64,000 bases of DNA, taken from Verrucomicrobiota bacterium. Its GTDB lineage: Bacteria; Verrucomicrobiota; Verrucomicrobiia; Limisphaerales; VHDF01. The translations under genes were made by a program, and so were the position numbers. Positions 34,805-43,864 of the stretch are shown piece by piece. The stretch's first letter is position 1, and each line of letters begins with the position of its first letter. The notes under the pieces were generated by a model. That model made no database searches, was not told where the DNA came from, and was given only the letters and a program-made list of their open reading frames with translations. The DNA lies in NCBI GenBank assembly GCA_016871495.1, contig VHDF01000007.1, positions 24,218 through 88,217 of the forward strand, given 5' to 3'.

Positions 34805-37414
34805 TTGTTGCAATTCAACTCGCGAATTCAAGAGGCAAGCCGGAGTCGCATCAGCATTTCCTGGCGGATGGCGCTTTTCGGGTTCTTGACCCTCGGCTTC
34901 CAGTTGGTCACGGTCCGCTGGCTTGGGATCTGCCTCGGCCTTGATGCGCTCGGAGTGCTGCTTGGCCATGGACTCTTCATGGTTTCCATGGGGCTGGGCG
35001 CGTGGATCAGCGATGCACCCTGGTTGAACCTTCGTCCAGCCCGCGCCGTCGCGCTTTGGGCCGCGGTTCTGGGGGTGTGGTCCGTCGCTTCGCCCTGGAT
35101 CATTCCCGGCCTCTCCACCTGGATTGCAAGTGCCGCAGGGTGGGGCGGAGGCTGGGCCGACTGGTGGAAAGCTTGGCCTGGACTCCTGGTCGCGCAGCTA
35201 CCCGGAGCAGTGGCTTGCGGCGCCTTGTTTCCGTCCGTCGATCGAGGCGAGTCCGCGCGATTCGAAGCGGCCGTTGACTTGCCTGAACCGGTCACGCCTC
35301 GACCCTCTTTATCCAAGGGCTACGCGTCATGGATGACAGGCGCGGCCCTCGCTTCTCTAGCTTCCATCTGGTGCCTCGTGCGGTGGGTGGATCTCGAACA
35401 AGCCTTTTGGGGATTAGGGATTCTGGCGCTCGCTCTCGCGATCTCGATGTTGCCTGGCTTTTCCTGGCCCCGATCCGATTCGAACCCTGCACAAAAACTT
35501 CCTGCAGCTCGGGAACTTTCGGTTCGTGCCCATGCCCGTCGTTCTCCGGCAGCCGGGCTGTTCGTCGCTTGGGCTCTGGGATTGTTCGGAGGCGGTCATC
35601 AACTGGTTTTGGTCCGGCTTCTGGGTGAATATCTGGAGGGCACTTTTTTGACTTACGGCGTGGTCACATGCACCGCGCTTCTCGCGGCTTCCACGGGTGC
35701 GTGGCTGGCGGTAAGGGGCGGATGGACGAGCGGGACGAAGGTGCCCTACTTCTGGATGCTGAGCGTGGCGCTGACTCCCCTCATGCTGATTCCGGCTTCG
35801 ACCGTGTTGGAAATGATCCGTACATCGGGCGGACTTGGATCGGTCTTGGCGGCCGAGTTCGGGGTGGTGTGGGTGGTCCTCGGCCCTGGCGCGCTTTTGA
35901 TGGGGGCATGGTTCGCGCGAACTGCGCAGGAGGCGGGAAACTCGCCGGAAGTTCGTTTCGGTCGATGGTACGGGATGAATCTGATCGGGGTGGGAGCGGG
36001 AGGGTGGCTGTTTCTCGGACTGATAGCCGCCGCATGGGGAATGTCCCGTGCACTCGTCATTCTGGTGGTTTGCGCGCTGGGGTTCGTGTGCGCTTTCGGT
36101 CAGACCTTCTCCCGGGTCTGGAGCGTGTCCGTGATCGCCGGGTGCGCCTTGTTGTGGAGTTTGCCCGATTCGGCCTGGCCGGTTCGACGTGCTCCATCAG
36201 GTGAAAAGACCCTCGAACAGTTCACAGGTTTTTCGGGAACAGCCAGCGTGACGGAAGACGCGCAAGGCCGGCGAACCCTGAGAGTCAATCGCCGGTTTCA
36301 GATGGGAGGGACCGCTGTGACCGTGGCTCAGCAACGGCAGGCGGATATCCCGCTTCTCCTCCATCCTGCTCCCAAGAATGCTCTTTTTTTGGGGGTGGGG
36401 ACGGGGATCACGGCCCGCCGTGCCCAGGTTTATCCCCGCCTGAGCTCCGACGCGGTGGAACTGCTTCCCGAAGTTCTGAAGCTCCGCCATTGGTTTGATT
36501 CGGCGACGGCGCGTACCGCCCCTGAAGCATCAATCAGCTTTCATGCCGGGGACGCTCGGCGCTGGGTGGCGACAGCGGCTCAAAGGTACGACGTGGTCAT
36601 CGGAGATCTCTTTCATCCCGGGCTCGATGGGGTGGCCGGGCTCTACAGCCGTGACCACTTTCAACGCGTTCAGCGCTTGCTGTCCCCAACCGGACTCTTT
36701 TGCCAATGGCTGCCCGTGTTTCAAATGGACGAGCGGCTTTTGCAGCTGGTGACGAGGACTTTCCTCGATGTTTTTCCACAAGCCCAGGCGTGGATCCTCC
36801 ACTTCAATGTCGACCTCCCGGTGCTGGCGCTTGTTGCCGGCGCGCCCGCCAGCCGCGAAACCCAGCGTTGGAACGTACCGCTCGAATCTTCGCTCGCCTC
36901 CGCTCTTCGAGCCACCGGGTTCGCCAGCGCGCATCATCTCGGGGGTTGTTTCGCCGCGGGACCCGACGCGTTGCGCGCTTGGGTTGGACCTGGTCCCCTG
37001 AACACAGACGTCCGTCCGTTTGTGTCCGTCTGGGCTCCACGGGTGCGATTTGCCAAACCCCAGGAACCCGGACAGCTTCTCGTCAGCCTGTTGCGGCGTT
37101 GGGGAAATCCTCATGCCTCCGATTCGAACTCCGAAACCTGGCGATTCCACGAAGCCCGCGATCTCTACCTTGAAGGACTATTGGTCGAGTCCGAAAAGAA
37201 TCTGGATCAGGCCATGGACCATTACCTTCGATCCGCCGCCACTTCTCTCTTTTTCACACCGGCCTACGCGCGTTGTGTGGAGACGATCCGCGTGACTGCT
37301 GCAGTCGATCGTGGCCGGGCCAAACAATGGTTCGACCGCCTGGAACAGGTCCGTCCCGACCAACCGCTGGCCCGCCGTCTGCTCGGCCCGCTGTTCTCAC
37401 CGGAGACGCGTTGA
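34805..37414 (+). CDS. Membrane-fused spermidine synthase-like protein
   Basis: 869 residues if translation starts at TTG 34805 (GAGGG nine bases upstream); ATG 34868 gives 848. The first 460 residues hold about 12-14 hydrophobic helices. A Rossmann methyltransferase-like domain follows from about 515: NALFLGVGTGITARRA, a ribose-binding acid in AVELLPEVLKL, SFHAGDARRW, YDVVIGDLFHPG and TGLFCQWLPVFQM. This matches polytopic spermidine synthase-like (fused MFS/SpeE) proteins. The C-terminal 100 residues are helical and may be TPR-like. Whether it makes polyamines is unproven; the catalytic acid appears as the D of GDLFHP. Confidence 0.82.
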   Translation: MLQFNSRIQEASRSRISISWRMALFGFLTLGFQLVTVRWLGICLGLDALGVLLGHGLFMVSMGLGAWISDAPWLNLRPARAVALWAAVLGVWSVASPWIIPGLSTWIASAAGWGGGWADWWKAWPGLLVAQLPGAVACGALFPSVDRGESARFEAAVDLPEPVTPRPSLSKGYASWMTGAALASLASIWCLVRWVDLEQAFWGLGILALALAISMLPGFSWPRSDSNPAQKLPAARELSVRAHARRSPAAGLFVAWALGLFGGGHQLVLVRLLGEYLEGTFLTYGVVTCTALLAASTGAWLAVRGGWTSGTKVPYFWMLSVALTPLMLIPASTVLEMIRTSGGLGSVLAAEFGVVWVVLGPGALLMGAWFARTAQEAGNSPEVRFGRWYGMNLIGVGAGGWLFLGLIAAAWGMSRALVILVVCALGFVCAFGQTFSRVWSVSVIAGCALLWSLPDSAWPVRRAPSGEKTLEQFTGFSGTASVTEDAQGRRTLRVNRRFQMGGTAVTVAQQRQADIPLLLHPAPKNALFLGVGTGITARRAQVYPRLSSDAVELLPEVLKLRHWFDSATARTAPEASISFHAGDARRWVATAAQRYDVVIGDLFHPGLDGVAGLYSRDHFQRVQRLLSPTGLFCQWLPVFQMDERLLQLVTRTFLDVFPQAQAWILHFNVDLPVLALVAGAPASRETQRWNVPLESSLASALRATGFASAHHLGGCFAAGPDALRAWVGPGPLNTDVRPFVSVWAPRVRFAKPQEPGQLLVSLLRRWGNPHASDSNSETWRFHEARDLYLEGLLVESEKNLDQAMDHYLRSAATSLFFTPAYARCVETIRVTAAVDRGRAKQWFDRLEQVRPDQPLARRLLGPLFSPETR

Positions 37415-37430
37415 TGGGCTGGCGCGGTCC

Positions 37431-37687
37431 GGGAGCGGAGGGCGGCGTTCACGCCGCATCAGGGTGTGTGGTCGAGCGCAGGTGGCGCGTCCGAGGGGGG
37501 AGGTTTAGTGCAAGAGCGAACGATTGCACCATGGGCAGGCTGCGCGGCTGGAGGAGTTCGGCGGGGCGGGATTGGGCGACGCGGAAGCGCCGTGAGCGGC
37601 GCGCGGCTGTGTCCGAAGGATCAGCCGCAGCAACGTTGCTTGGCACGAGCTCGTCGATTGTTCTTCCCGCGCTGAAACCGCGACCCG
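37431..37687. repeat. Family E repeat, long copy 1
   Basis: About 257 bp starting GGAGCGGAGGGCGGCGTTCACGCC in palindromic form, with GGAGTTCGGCGGGGCGGGAT and GGATCAGCCGCAGCAACG shared with copies at 41148, 41657 and 42074. It fills the gap between the spermidine-synthase-like gene and the converging helicase gene, ending at the helicase stop codon. Confidence 0.7.
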
Positions 37688-37688
37688 T

Positions 37689-39671
37689 TCACCAAGAAAC
37701 CGCTGAATCGCTCCAGAAGTTCACCAGATTTTTGCCGATCTCGCCCAGAAAACGCGAAGGCATGGCCGATTCTTCCCACCCCTGCGCGGAACGGCGCACC
37801 GAAGGGTAGGTCAACGTCAGATATTTTTTGGCGCGCGTTACCGCGACATAAAACAAGCGTCGCTCCTCCTCGATCTGGTCCACGTCCTCCATCGCGCGCC
37901 GGGAAGGAAACAAACCCTCGGCCAGGTTGATGACGAAGACCGCCTCGAATTCGAGTCCCTTCGCCTGGTGGATGGTGGAAAGTCTCACGGACCGGCCCTC
38001 GCCTTCATCGTCCCGGGCTGCCTCGGTCTCCAGGCCCGAATACAACGCGAGTTGGGTGAGAAACTCCCGGGTGTCTGAAAACTCCATGGCGAACTGCCTG
38101 AGCTGGCTCAGATCCTCCAGCCGCTTCTCCACGTTGTCATAGGCCATTTTCACGTAATCCTCATAGCCGCTTTTGAGGAGGACTTGGACCGCAGTCCCAG
38201 GCTGGTTCGAAGTCTCGCATTCGGCAATGGCCTCCGCCCACCGTTTCCAATCTGGTTTCGCGCGCGCCGGAACCTTCTCGGCGCAGGACGCGAAGGCCCG
38301 CGAAACGCGATCGGGTGATGCCGCGTCGGACGCGTTCCAGGCCGCCAGGAATTGTCCCCAGAGTTTTGCGGCTGATTTTTCACCCACCCCCGGGGCCATG
38401 CGTGCCAGGCGGCGAAAACTCACCTCATCCCCCGGATTGGCCAGCAGCCTCAGGAACGCCACCGCGTCCTTCACGTGCGCTTGTTCGAAGAAACGGATGC
38501 CGCTTGTCACTTGATGGCGGATCTGCCGGCGGCTCAATTCCAGCTGCAATTCGAGCGCGTGAAAGTGCGAGCGGTAAAGGACGGCGATTTCTCCGGGTGA
38601 CACGCCCTCCTCGATCAAATCCGTGATGCGATCCGCCAAGAATCGGGCCTGGGTGCGGCCTGTGGAACATTCAACCACCGCCGGTTTTCCGCCTGGATCG
38701 AGCGATGCCCGCAAGGCCTTCTCGAATTGTTCTGTATTGGTTGCGATCGCCGCGTTGGCCACGTCCAAAATCTCCGGAGTACTCCGGTAATTCGTCTCAA
38801 TCTTGAACACCGCGGCGCCGGGATATCGCTTCGGAAAATCGAGAATGTTCCGGAATTCCGCCCCACGCCACGAATAGATACTCTGGGAATCATCGCCAAC
38901 CACCATCACATTCCGGTTCTTCGCGCCCAGGAGATCGATCAGGTCCGATTGCAACCGGTTGGTGTCTTGGTACTCGTCCACCAATACAAACTGAAACCGC
39001 CGCTGCATCGCCTCTCTTGCTTCCGCGTCTTTCTCCAGCAGCTCCAGCCACAGCCTGAGCAGATCATCGAAGTCGTAACACTGCGCCGCTCGCTTGCGCT
39101 CCTGGTAAACCTTCCGGACTTCTTCCAACTTTTCCAGAAAGGCTTCGCCATCCAGGGCAATTCTTTCGAACCACCCGGCCAATCCGAGCCGGCGGTTGGC
39201 CGACTGCGAAAACATGTCCGCGATGGCGTCCACCTTGGGAAACTCCTTGTCTTTCCGGTCGATGCCGCACTCCGCCAGGCAGGTGGCGAGTAAATCCTCC
39301 GAGTCCGACCGGTCTAAAATCGTAAAGTTTGCGCCGACCCCGATGGACTCCCCGTAACTGCGCAAGATGCGGGCGCCCACTGAGTGAAACGTGCCGCCCC
39401 ACAACTCACGCAGCTCCCGTCCGAGCAACCCGGCGACACGAGACATCATCTCCCGGGCCGCCTTGTTGGTGAACGTCAGCAACAGGATTCGTTCAGGGGG
39501 GATGCCCTGCTCCAGCAGGAAAGCGACGCGATAGGTCAGCGTGCGCGTCTTGCCCGATCCCGCCCCGGCCAGCACCAGCGCCGGACCTGGGGGCGCTGTC
39601 ACGGCCTCGTACTGCTGATCATTCAGTTCAGCCCGATAATCGATCTGCAATTCGGTCAGGGGACGGTCCAT
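37689..39671 (-). CDS. UvrD/Rep/PcrA-type ATP-dependent DNA helicase
   Basis: A 660-residue superfamily 1A 3-to-5-prime helicase. Motifs in order: Q motif LNDQQYEAV, Walker A AGAGSGKT (35-42), Ia LTFTNKAAREM, II VDEYQDTN, III GDDSQSIYSWRGA, IV NYRSTPEIL, V STIHQAKGLEFEAVFVI and VI RRLFYVAVTRAK. It unwinds DNA in repair and replication restart. The C-terminal tail after motif VI is short (about 45 residues), so it lacks the UvrB-interacting region of some family members. Confidence 0.93.
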   Translation of the reverse strand: MDRPLTELQIDYRAELNDQQYEAVTAPPGPALVLAGAGSGKTRTLTYRVAFLLEQGIPPERILLLTFTNKAAREMMSRVAGLLGRELRELWGGTFHSVGARILRSYGESIGVGANFTILDRSDSEDLLATCLAECGIDRKDKEFPKVDAIADMFSQSANRRLGLAGWFERIALDGEAFLEKLEEVRKVYQERKRAAQCYDFDDLLRLWLELLEKDAEAREAMQRRFQFVLVDEYQDTNRLQSDLIDLLGAKNRNVMVVGDDSQSIYSWRGAEFRNILDFPKRYPGAAVFKIETNYRSTPEILDVANAAIATNTEQFEKALRASLDPGGKPAVVECSTGRTQARFLADRITDLIEEGVSPGEIAVLYRSHFHALELQLELSRRQIRHQVTSGIRFFEQAHVKDAVAFLRLLANPGDEVSFRRLARMAPGVGEKSAAKLWGQFLAAWNASDAASPDRVSRAFASCAEKVPARAKPDWKRWAEAIAECETSNQPGTAVQVLLKSGYEDYVKMAYDNVEKRLEDLSQLRQFAMEFSDTREFLTQLALYSGLETEAARDDEGEGRSVRLSTIHQAKGLEFEAVFVINLAEGLFPSRRAMEDVDQIEEERRLFYVAVTRAKKYLTLTYPSVRRSAQGWEESAMPSRFLGEIGKNLVNFWSDSAVSW

Positions 39672-39895
39672 GCCAGAAATCCATGAAACTCCAATACGGA
39701 TTCAACGCAAACACCAGCCACTTTTGGTGATTCCCTCATGTGCAATGGGATGACCCGGATCGTGAATGGGAATCTGAATTCCGAACCTCCGTGTCTCTGT
39801 GCCTCCGTGAGAGACAAACCCAACCCGGGGATTCTTCGAGATTCACCTGAATGATGTGTGCCGCCCCGGAAATTCGCTGAAACCTCCTTTCTTTA

Positions 39896-40068
39896 AGGAA
39901 CCGTGCAACAATGACTTCCGGTTTTCTCGCTTGTTCTTTTGACCTGGAGCATCGTTGCACTTCGATCACAGACCCATGGCCAGGGCATGCTCCCTCAGTG
40001 CGCCTCGCTCCAGGTCAAAATCCCGGCGCGAGAAGATCGGAATTCATGGTTGCGCGATTCCTAAGGCG
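39896..40068. repeat. Family G inverted pair in a gene-free gap
   Basis: Two roughly 60-bp arms in opposite orientation at 39896..39957 and 40003..40068, separated by about 45 bp. Both contain TTTTGACCTGGAGC or its complement, and the GGAATCGCGCAACCATGA-type end. A third, single arm is at 61011..61079. The whole could fold into a large cruciform. The gap 39672..40156 also holds CCTCCGTGTCTCTGTGCCTC near 39786 and no gene I can support. Confidence 0.7.
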
Positions 40069-40156
40069 CATGGACTAAATTCCAGTTGCCTTTTTTCTTT
40101 CTCCATGACCCCGGCTCGGCTTTATTGGTGCCCACGCATTCACAGGATCCCATCGC

Positions 40157-41125
40157 ATGAAAAATACCTCCATTTCCTTGTCCCGCCGCCACTTCGCCAC
40201 CGGCTTGGCCGCGACCGCCTCGCTCGCCTTCTCCGGTCCCACTTCCTTGCTGCCGCAGGCCGCCGCGGCGGAGTCGTCCTCCCGCATTGTCACGCCTCCC
40301 TCCGGCAAGACGATGCTCCTTTCCTGCAAGCTAGGCATGATCGCCAAAGAGCGCGACGGACGCAAATTGAGCATTGTCGAACGGCTCTCGATGGCCCGCG
40401 ACGCCGGCTTCGACGGCGTGGATTTCGATGAGGCAGGCAGTTTCACCGCCGAGGAAGCGCGCCAGGCCGTGCGTGAATCCGGCGTCTTCGTTCACAACGC
40501 CATCAACCATGCTCACTGGAGCACGCGCCTCACCGATCCCAGCGCCGACACGCGGGCCAAAGCCCGGGCCAATCTCGAGCATTGCCTTCGCGTTTCCCAT
40601 GCCGCCGGCGGCAGTGGCGTGCTCATCGTCATTGGCAAAGGCGAGGACGGACCCGCCGCCGAGATCGAGGAGCGCTGCCGCCAAGAGTTGAAAAAGCTGC
40701 TTCTAACCGCCGCTTCCCTCGGCCAGATGATCCTCGTCGAAAACGTCTGGAACCGCATGATGTACGAGCATGACCAGGGTCCCGAACAGGATGCCGGACG
40801 CTTCGTTCGCTTCATCGACAGTTTCAAGAGCCCGTGGATCGGGATGTACTACGACATCGGCAACCACTGGAAATACGGGCTGCCCGGTGACTGGATCCGC
40901 GCCTTCGCGCATCGGTGCGTGAAGCTGGATGTAAAGGGATTCAGCCGCGCCAAGAACAAATTCGTGGACATCACCAGCGCGGAGGACGACCTGCCTTGGG
41001 GCGAGGTGCGGAAAGCGCTGGCCGACATCGGATTTCACGGCTGGTGCACGGCTGAAGTCGGCGGCGGCGACGTCAAACGCCTCACGCTCGTCCGCGAACA
41101 AATGCAAAAAGCATTCGGACTTTGA
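40157..41125 (+). CDS. TAT-exported sugar phosphate isomerase/epimerase-like protein
   Basis: 322 residues with a twin-arginine signal (SRRHFATGL at about 9-17) and a hydrophobic stretch up to an AAAA-type cleavage site near 38. The mature part is an AP-endonuclease-2-type TIM barrel: MARDAGFDGVDFDEAG, ILVENVWNRMM, GMYYDIGNHWKYG and HGWCTAEVGGGD, with metal-ligand glutamate, aspartate and histidine candidates. Exported isomerase/epimerases of this kind are common in planctomycetes and verrucomicrobia beside Gfo/Idh proteins; one such gene follows at 42542. The substrate is unknown. Confidence 0.85.
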   Translation: MKNTSISLSRRHFATGLAATASLAFSGPTSLLPQAAAAESSSRIVTPPSGKTMLLSCKLGMIAKERDGRKLSIVERLSMARDAGFDGVDFDEAGSFTAEEARQAVRESGVFVHNAINHAHWSTRLTDPSADTRAKARANLEHCLRVSHAAGGSGVLIVIGKGEDGPAAEIEERCRQELKKLLLTAASLGQMILVENVWNRMMYEHDQGPEQDAGRFVRFIDSFKSPWIGMYYDIGNHWKYGLPGDWIRAFAHRCVKLDVKGFSRAKNKFVDITSAEDDLPWGEVRKALADIGFHGWCTAEVGGGDVKRLTLVREQMQKAFGL

Positions 41126-41147
41126 TGAGTCACGCGGCATGAGAGGT

Positions 41148-41432
41148 GCGGAGCGCGGCGTTTACGCCGCATCCGGGTGTATGTGCAAGGGCGGGTGGCG
41201 TGTTCGAGGGGGATGATGAGTGCAAGAGCGAACGATCGCACCTTGTGCAGGTCGTGCGCTGTGAGGGACTCGAAAAGGGCGGGATTGGGCGACGCGGAAG
41301 CGCCGTGAACGGCGCGGTCCGGGGGCGGTGGAGCGCGGCTGTGTCCGAAGGATCAGCCGCAGCAACGTTGCCTGGCATGGGCCCGTCGACTGTTCCTCCC
41401 GCGTCGCAACCGCGACCCGCTGCGGCTGGCTT
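41148..41432. repeat. Family E repeat, long copy 2
   Basis: Starts GCGGAGCGCGGCGTTTACGC and contains the GCGTGTTCGAG, GGCGGGATTGGGCGACGCGG, GCCGTGAACGGCGCGGTCC and GATCAGCCGCAGCAACGTT blocks of the family. Its right end merges into the truncated gene at 41433..41606. Confidence 0.7.
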
Positions 41433-41606
41433 TCAGCACAGCCGCGCTCTGAACGCGTCCCACGCCTGATTGGGATTGTAGATTTCCTGATAAAACTGGG
41501 CGACGGATGCGCGGTTGAAACGATCGACACTGAGCCCGGCGGCGTTGAGGCCGGTGCCGGTGAAAAGGACGAAGGAAACGAATTGGAGCATGACCGCGCG
41601 GTTCAT
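41433..41606 (-). pseudogene. Truncated 5-prime end of a secreted-protein gene
   Basis: An ATG at 41606 opens a 57-codon frame with a good signal peptide (MLQFVSFVLFTGTGLNAAG) and a following FNRASVAQFYQEIYNPNQAW, the style of mature N-termini in verrucomicrobial secreted proteins. Then it runs into repeat E sequence and stops. A second, stop-bearing copy of its first codons (reading NRAVML, stop, FVAFALLAS) is at about 42009..42054. The rest of the gene is gone. Confidence 0.55.
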
Positions 41607-42247
41607 AGCTCGGAGGTGCGATCGATGCTGATCTGTTTCATGGACAATTTGCTTTACGGAGCGCGGCGTTTACGCCGCATCCGGGTGTGTGTGCAAGCGC
41701 GGGTGGCGTGTCCGACGTGGGAGGATTGATGCCCGGGGCTAAGCATTTCACCGCAGGCATGTCGCGCGGTAGGAGGAGTTCGGCGGGGCGGGATTGGGCG
41801 AAGCGGAAGCGCCTCGGAATGAAATTATTGAAAGTGTCGGAAATCTTTCCACTCGTGAACGGCGCGGTCCGGAGGCGAAGCACGGCTGTGTCGCAGACCA
41901 GCCGCAGCAACGTTGCCTGGCACGAGCCCGTCGATTGTTCCTTCAGCGTCGAAACGGCGACCCGCTGCGGCTGGCTTTCAGTACAGCCGCGCTCCGAACG
42001 CGTCCGGCTTGCGAGAAGGGCAAAAGCAACAAATTAGAGCATGACCGCGCGGTTGGAGGACAATTCTGCTTTGCGGAGCGCGGCGTTTACGCCGCATCAG
42101 GGTGTGTTTGCAAGCGCGGGTGGCGTGTCCGACGTGGGAGGATTGATGCCCGGGGCAAAGCATTTCACCGCAGGCATGTCACGCGGTTGGAGGGGTTCGG
42201 CGGGGCGGGATTGGGCGACGCGGAGGCGCCGTGAACGGCGCGGTCCA
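41585..42247. repeat. Tandem duplication carrying family E copies 3 and 4
   Basis: Two units in direct orientation share, in order, the pseudogene start (GAGCATGACCGCGCGGTT at about 41587 and 42038), GGACAATT-TGCTTT, and family E (41657..42005 and 42074..42247). Copy 3 has about 40 extra bases (near 41817) inside a palindrome that is intact in copy 4, and the second unit lacks about 40 bp after the gene start. With copy 2 before it and element D3 after it, 41126..42541 is a repeat array with no intact gene. Confidence 0.65.
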
Positions 42248-42300
42248 AGATCGCCATATCGTTCAGGTTGGCCACTTTCGGATACATTGCTTGTTCATCG

Positions 42301-42430
42301 GTGCATCCCGATGTTGCCGGTGATGCAGGTAGGGCGCGTCCGTCCCGGCGCGCCGCCGGAGCATGATGTTTTGCATCCCGTGGGCGGCGGGCTGGGACAG
42401 GCCCGCCCTACCAACAACATCGGGATACAC
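42301..42430. mobile_element. Family D MITE-like element, copy 3
   Basis: 130 bp, identical to 25218..25347 and to the inverted copy at 19762..19891. It is flanked by a perfect 10-bp direct repeat, CTTGTTCATC, at 42290..42299 and 42433..42442, which looks like a target-site duplication. It lies 111 bp upstream of the Gfo/Idh gene at 42542. Confidence 0.88.
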
Positions 42431-42541
42431 GGCTTGTTCATCCGCGGCTGAAGCTGTGATTGATTTGGACCTGTTCCCCCGTTACCCTGCCCATATCCAC
42501 ACGAAAACCTGAATTCAGCGTCCCCGCGATCAAGAGTGCCC

Positions 42542-43819
42542 ATGAATAAATCCATCCGCTTCACTCGCCGCCAGTTCTTGCGCGCTTCTGCCACGGCGGC
42601 GGCCGCCTTCACCATTGTTCCCCGCCACGTTCTGGGCGGTGCGGGTTTCACCCCGCCCAGCGAAATCCTCACGCGCGCCGTCATCGGCGTCGGAGGCATG
42701 GGCATGGGACACGTCAAGAGCATCAACACCTCCTGCAAACTCCTCGCTGTCTGTGATGTCGATGCGAAGCACTTGCAAAATGCAGTGCAAGCGGGCGGAC
42801 CCGATTGCAAAGGCTATCGAGATTTTCGGGAAGTGCTGGAACGAAAGGATATCGACATCGTTCACATTCCCACGCCGCCCCACTGGCATGCGTTGATCGC
42901 CATCGCTGCCGCCAAGGCGGGCAAAGACATTTGGTGCGAAAAGCCCATGACCCGCACCATCGGCGAAGGCGAGGCCCTGGTGGCGGCGGTTCGCAAACAC
43001 CGGCGCATCTTTCGCCTCAACACCTGGTTCCGTTTCCAGGACAACCTCTACGGGATGGGAACCCCCGTGAAGCCGATCAAAAAGGCCCTCGTCCATGGCC
43101 TGCTGGGCTGGCCCCTCAAAGCGACTTTGAACGCATCCACCGGATTTGATTGGAAGTTCTACTGGGTCGGCCGCACCGATTTAGTTCCTCAACCGGTCCC
43201 ACCCGAACTCGACTACGACTTTTGGCTTGGCCCCGCCCCATTCAAACCCTACCACCCGCATCGTGTCCACGGCACGTTCCGCGGCTATTGGGATTACGAT
43301 GGCGGCGGCTTGGGGGACATGGGGCAGCATTACCTCGATCCCGTGCAGTATCTGCTCGGCAAGGATGACGAAAGTCCGGTCCTGATCGAATCCGACGCGC
43401 CCAAGCAGGACACCGACGCCGTCGGCACGTTTCGATACATTCGCATGGTCTACCGGGACGGCTGCGAAATCATTCTTGACGGGGAAAACCGGGACAAGTC
43501 GGCGGCCTTTCTCGAAGGACCCCAAGGCAAGATATTCAAGGGCCTCAAGTCCGATATTCCGAACTTCGAATCCAAGCTCGCCGGCTTGTCTGACCCCGAA
43601 CCGCAGCTTACGGATTTTGTGGAAGCCGTGAAAACGCGGCGTAAGTTTGCGCTGAACGAGAGCAATGGCCACCGGTCCTGCACCCTCGTCAACCTGGCCA
43701 AAGTGGCCATGCAAACGGGGAAGGTCTTGCGTTTCGACTCGAAACGGCAACGCTTCATCGGCGACCGGGAGGCCAATCGACACATCCTCGAGCCCATGCG
43801 CGGGCCTTGGAAACTTTAG
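42542..43819 (+). CDS. TAT-exported Gfo/Idh/MocA oxidoreductase
   Basis: 425 residues from ATG 42542 (a GTG six bases earlier is less likely). The twin-arginine signal TRRQFLRASATAAAAF occupies about 7-24. The Rossmann motif is VIGVGGMGMGH and the catalytic motif WCEKPM (about 136-141). The C-terminal half has YDFWLGPAPFKPYHPHRVHG and WDYDGGGLGDMGQHYLDPVQY, seen in exported planctomycete/verrucomicrobial members. NAD(P)-dependent oxidation of a sugar derivative is the likely activity. It converges with the giant gene at 43865. Confidence 0.9.
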   Translation: MNKSIRFTRRQFLRASATAAAAFTIVPRHVLGGAGFTPPSEILTRAVIGVGGMGMGHVKSINTSCKLLAVCDVDAKHLQNAVQAGGPDCKGYRDFREVLERKDIDIVHIPTPPHWHALIAIAAAKAGKDIWCEKPMTRTIGEGEALVAAVRKHRRIFRLNTWFRFQDNLYGMGTPVKPIKKALVHGLLGWPLKATLNASTGFDWKFYWVGRTDLVPQPVPPELDYDFWLGPAPFKPYHPHRVHGTFRGYWDYDGGGLGDMGQHYLDPVQYLLGKDDESPVLIESDAPKQDTDAVGTFRYIRMVYRDGCEIILDGENRDKSAAFLEGPQGKIFKGLKSDIPNFESKLAGLSDPEPQLTDFVEAVKTRRKFALNESNGHRSCTLVNLAKVAMQTGKVLRFDSKRQRFIGDREANRHILEPMRGPWKL

Positions 43820-43864
43820 GGATCAGAAGCCCCGAGGGGATCGCAGAGAATCGCTCCCGCACGA

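Noticed and set aside
41148..42442. CRISPR array
   Set aside because: Repeats are long, unevenly spaced and diverged; there are no regular spacers and no cas genes.
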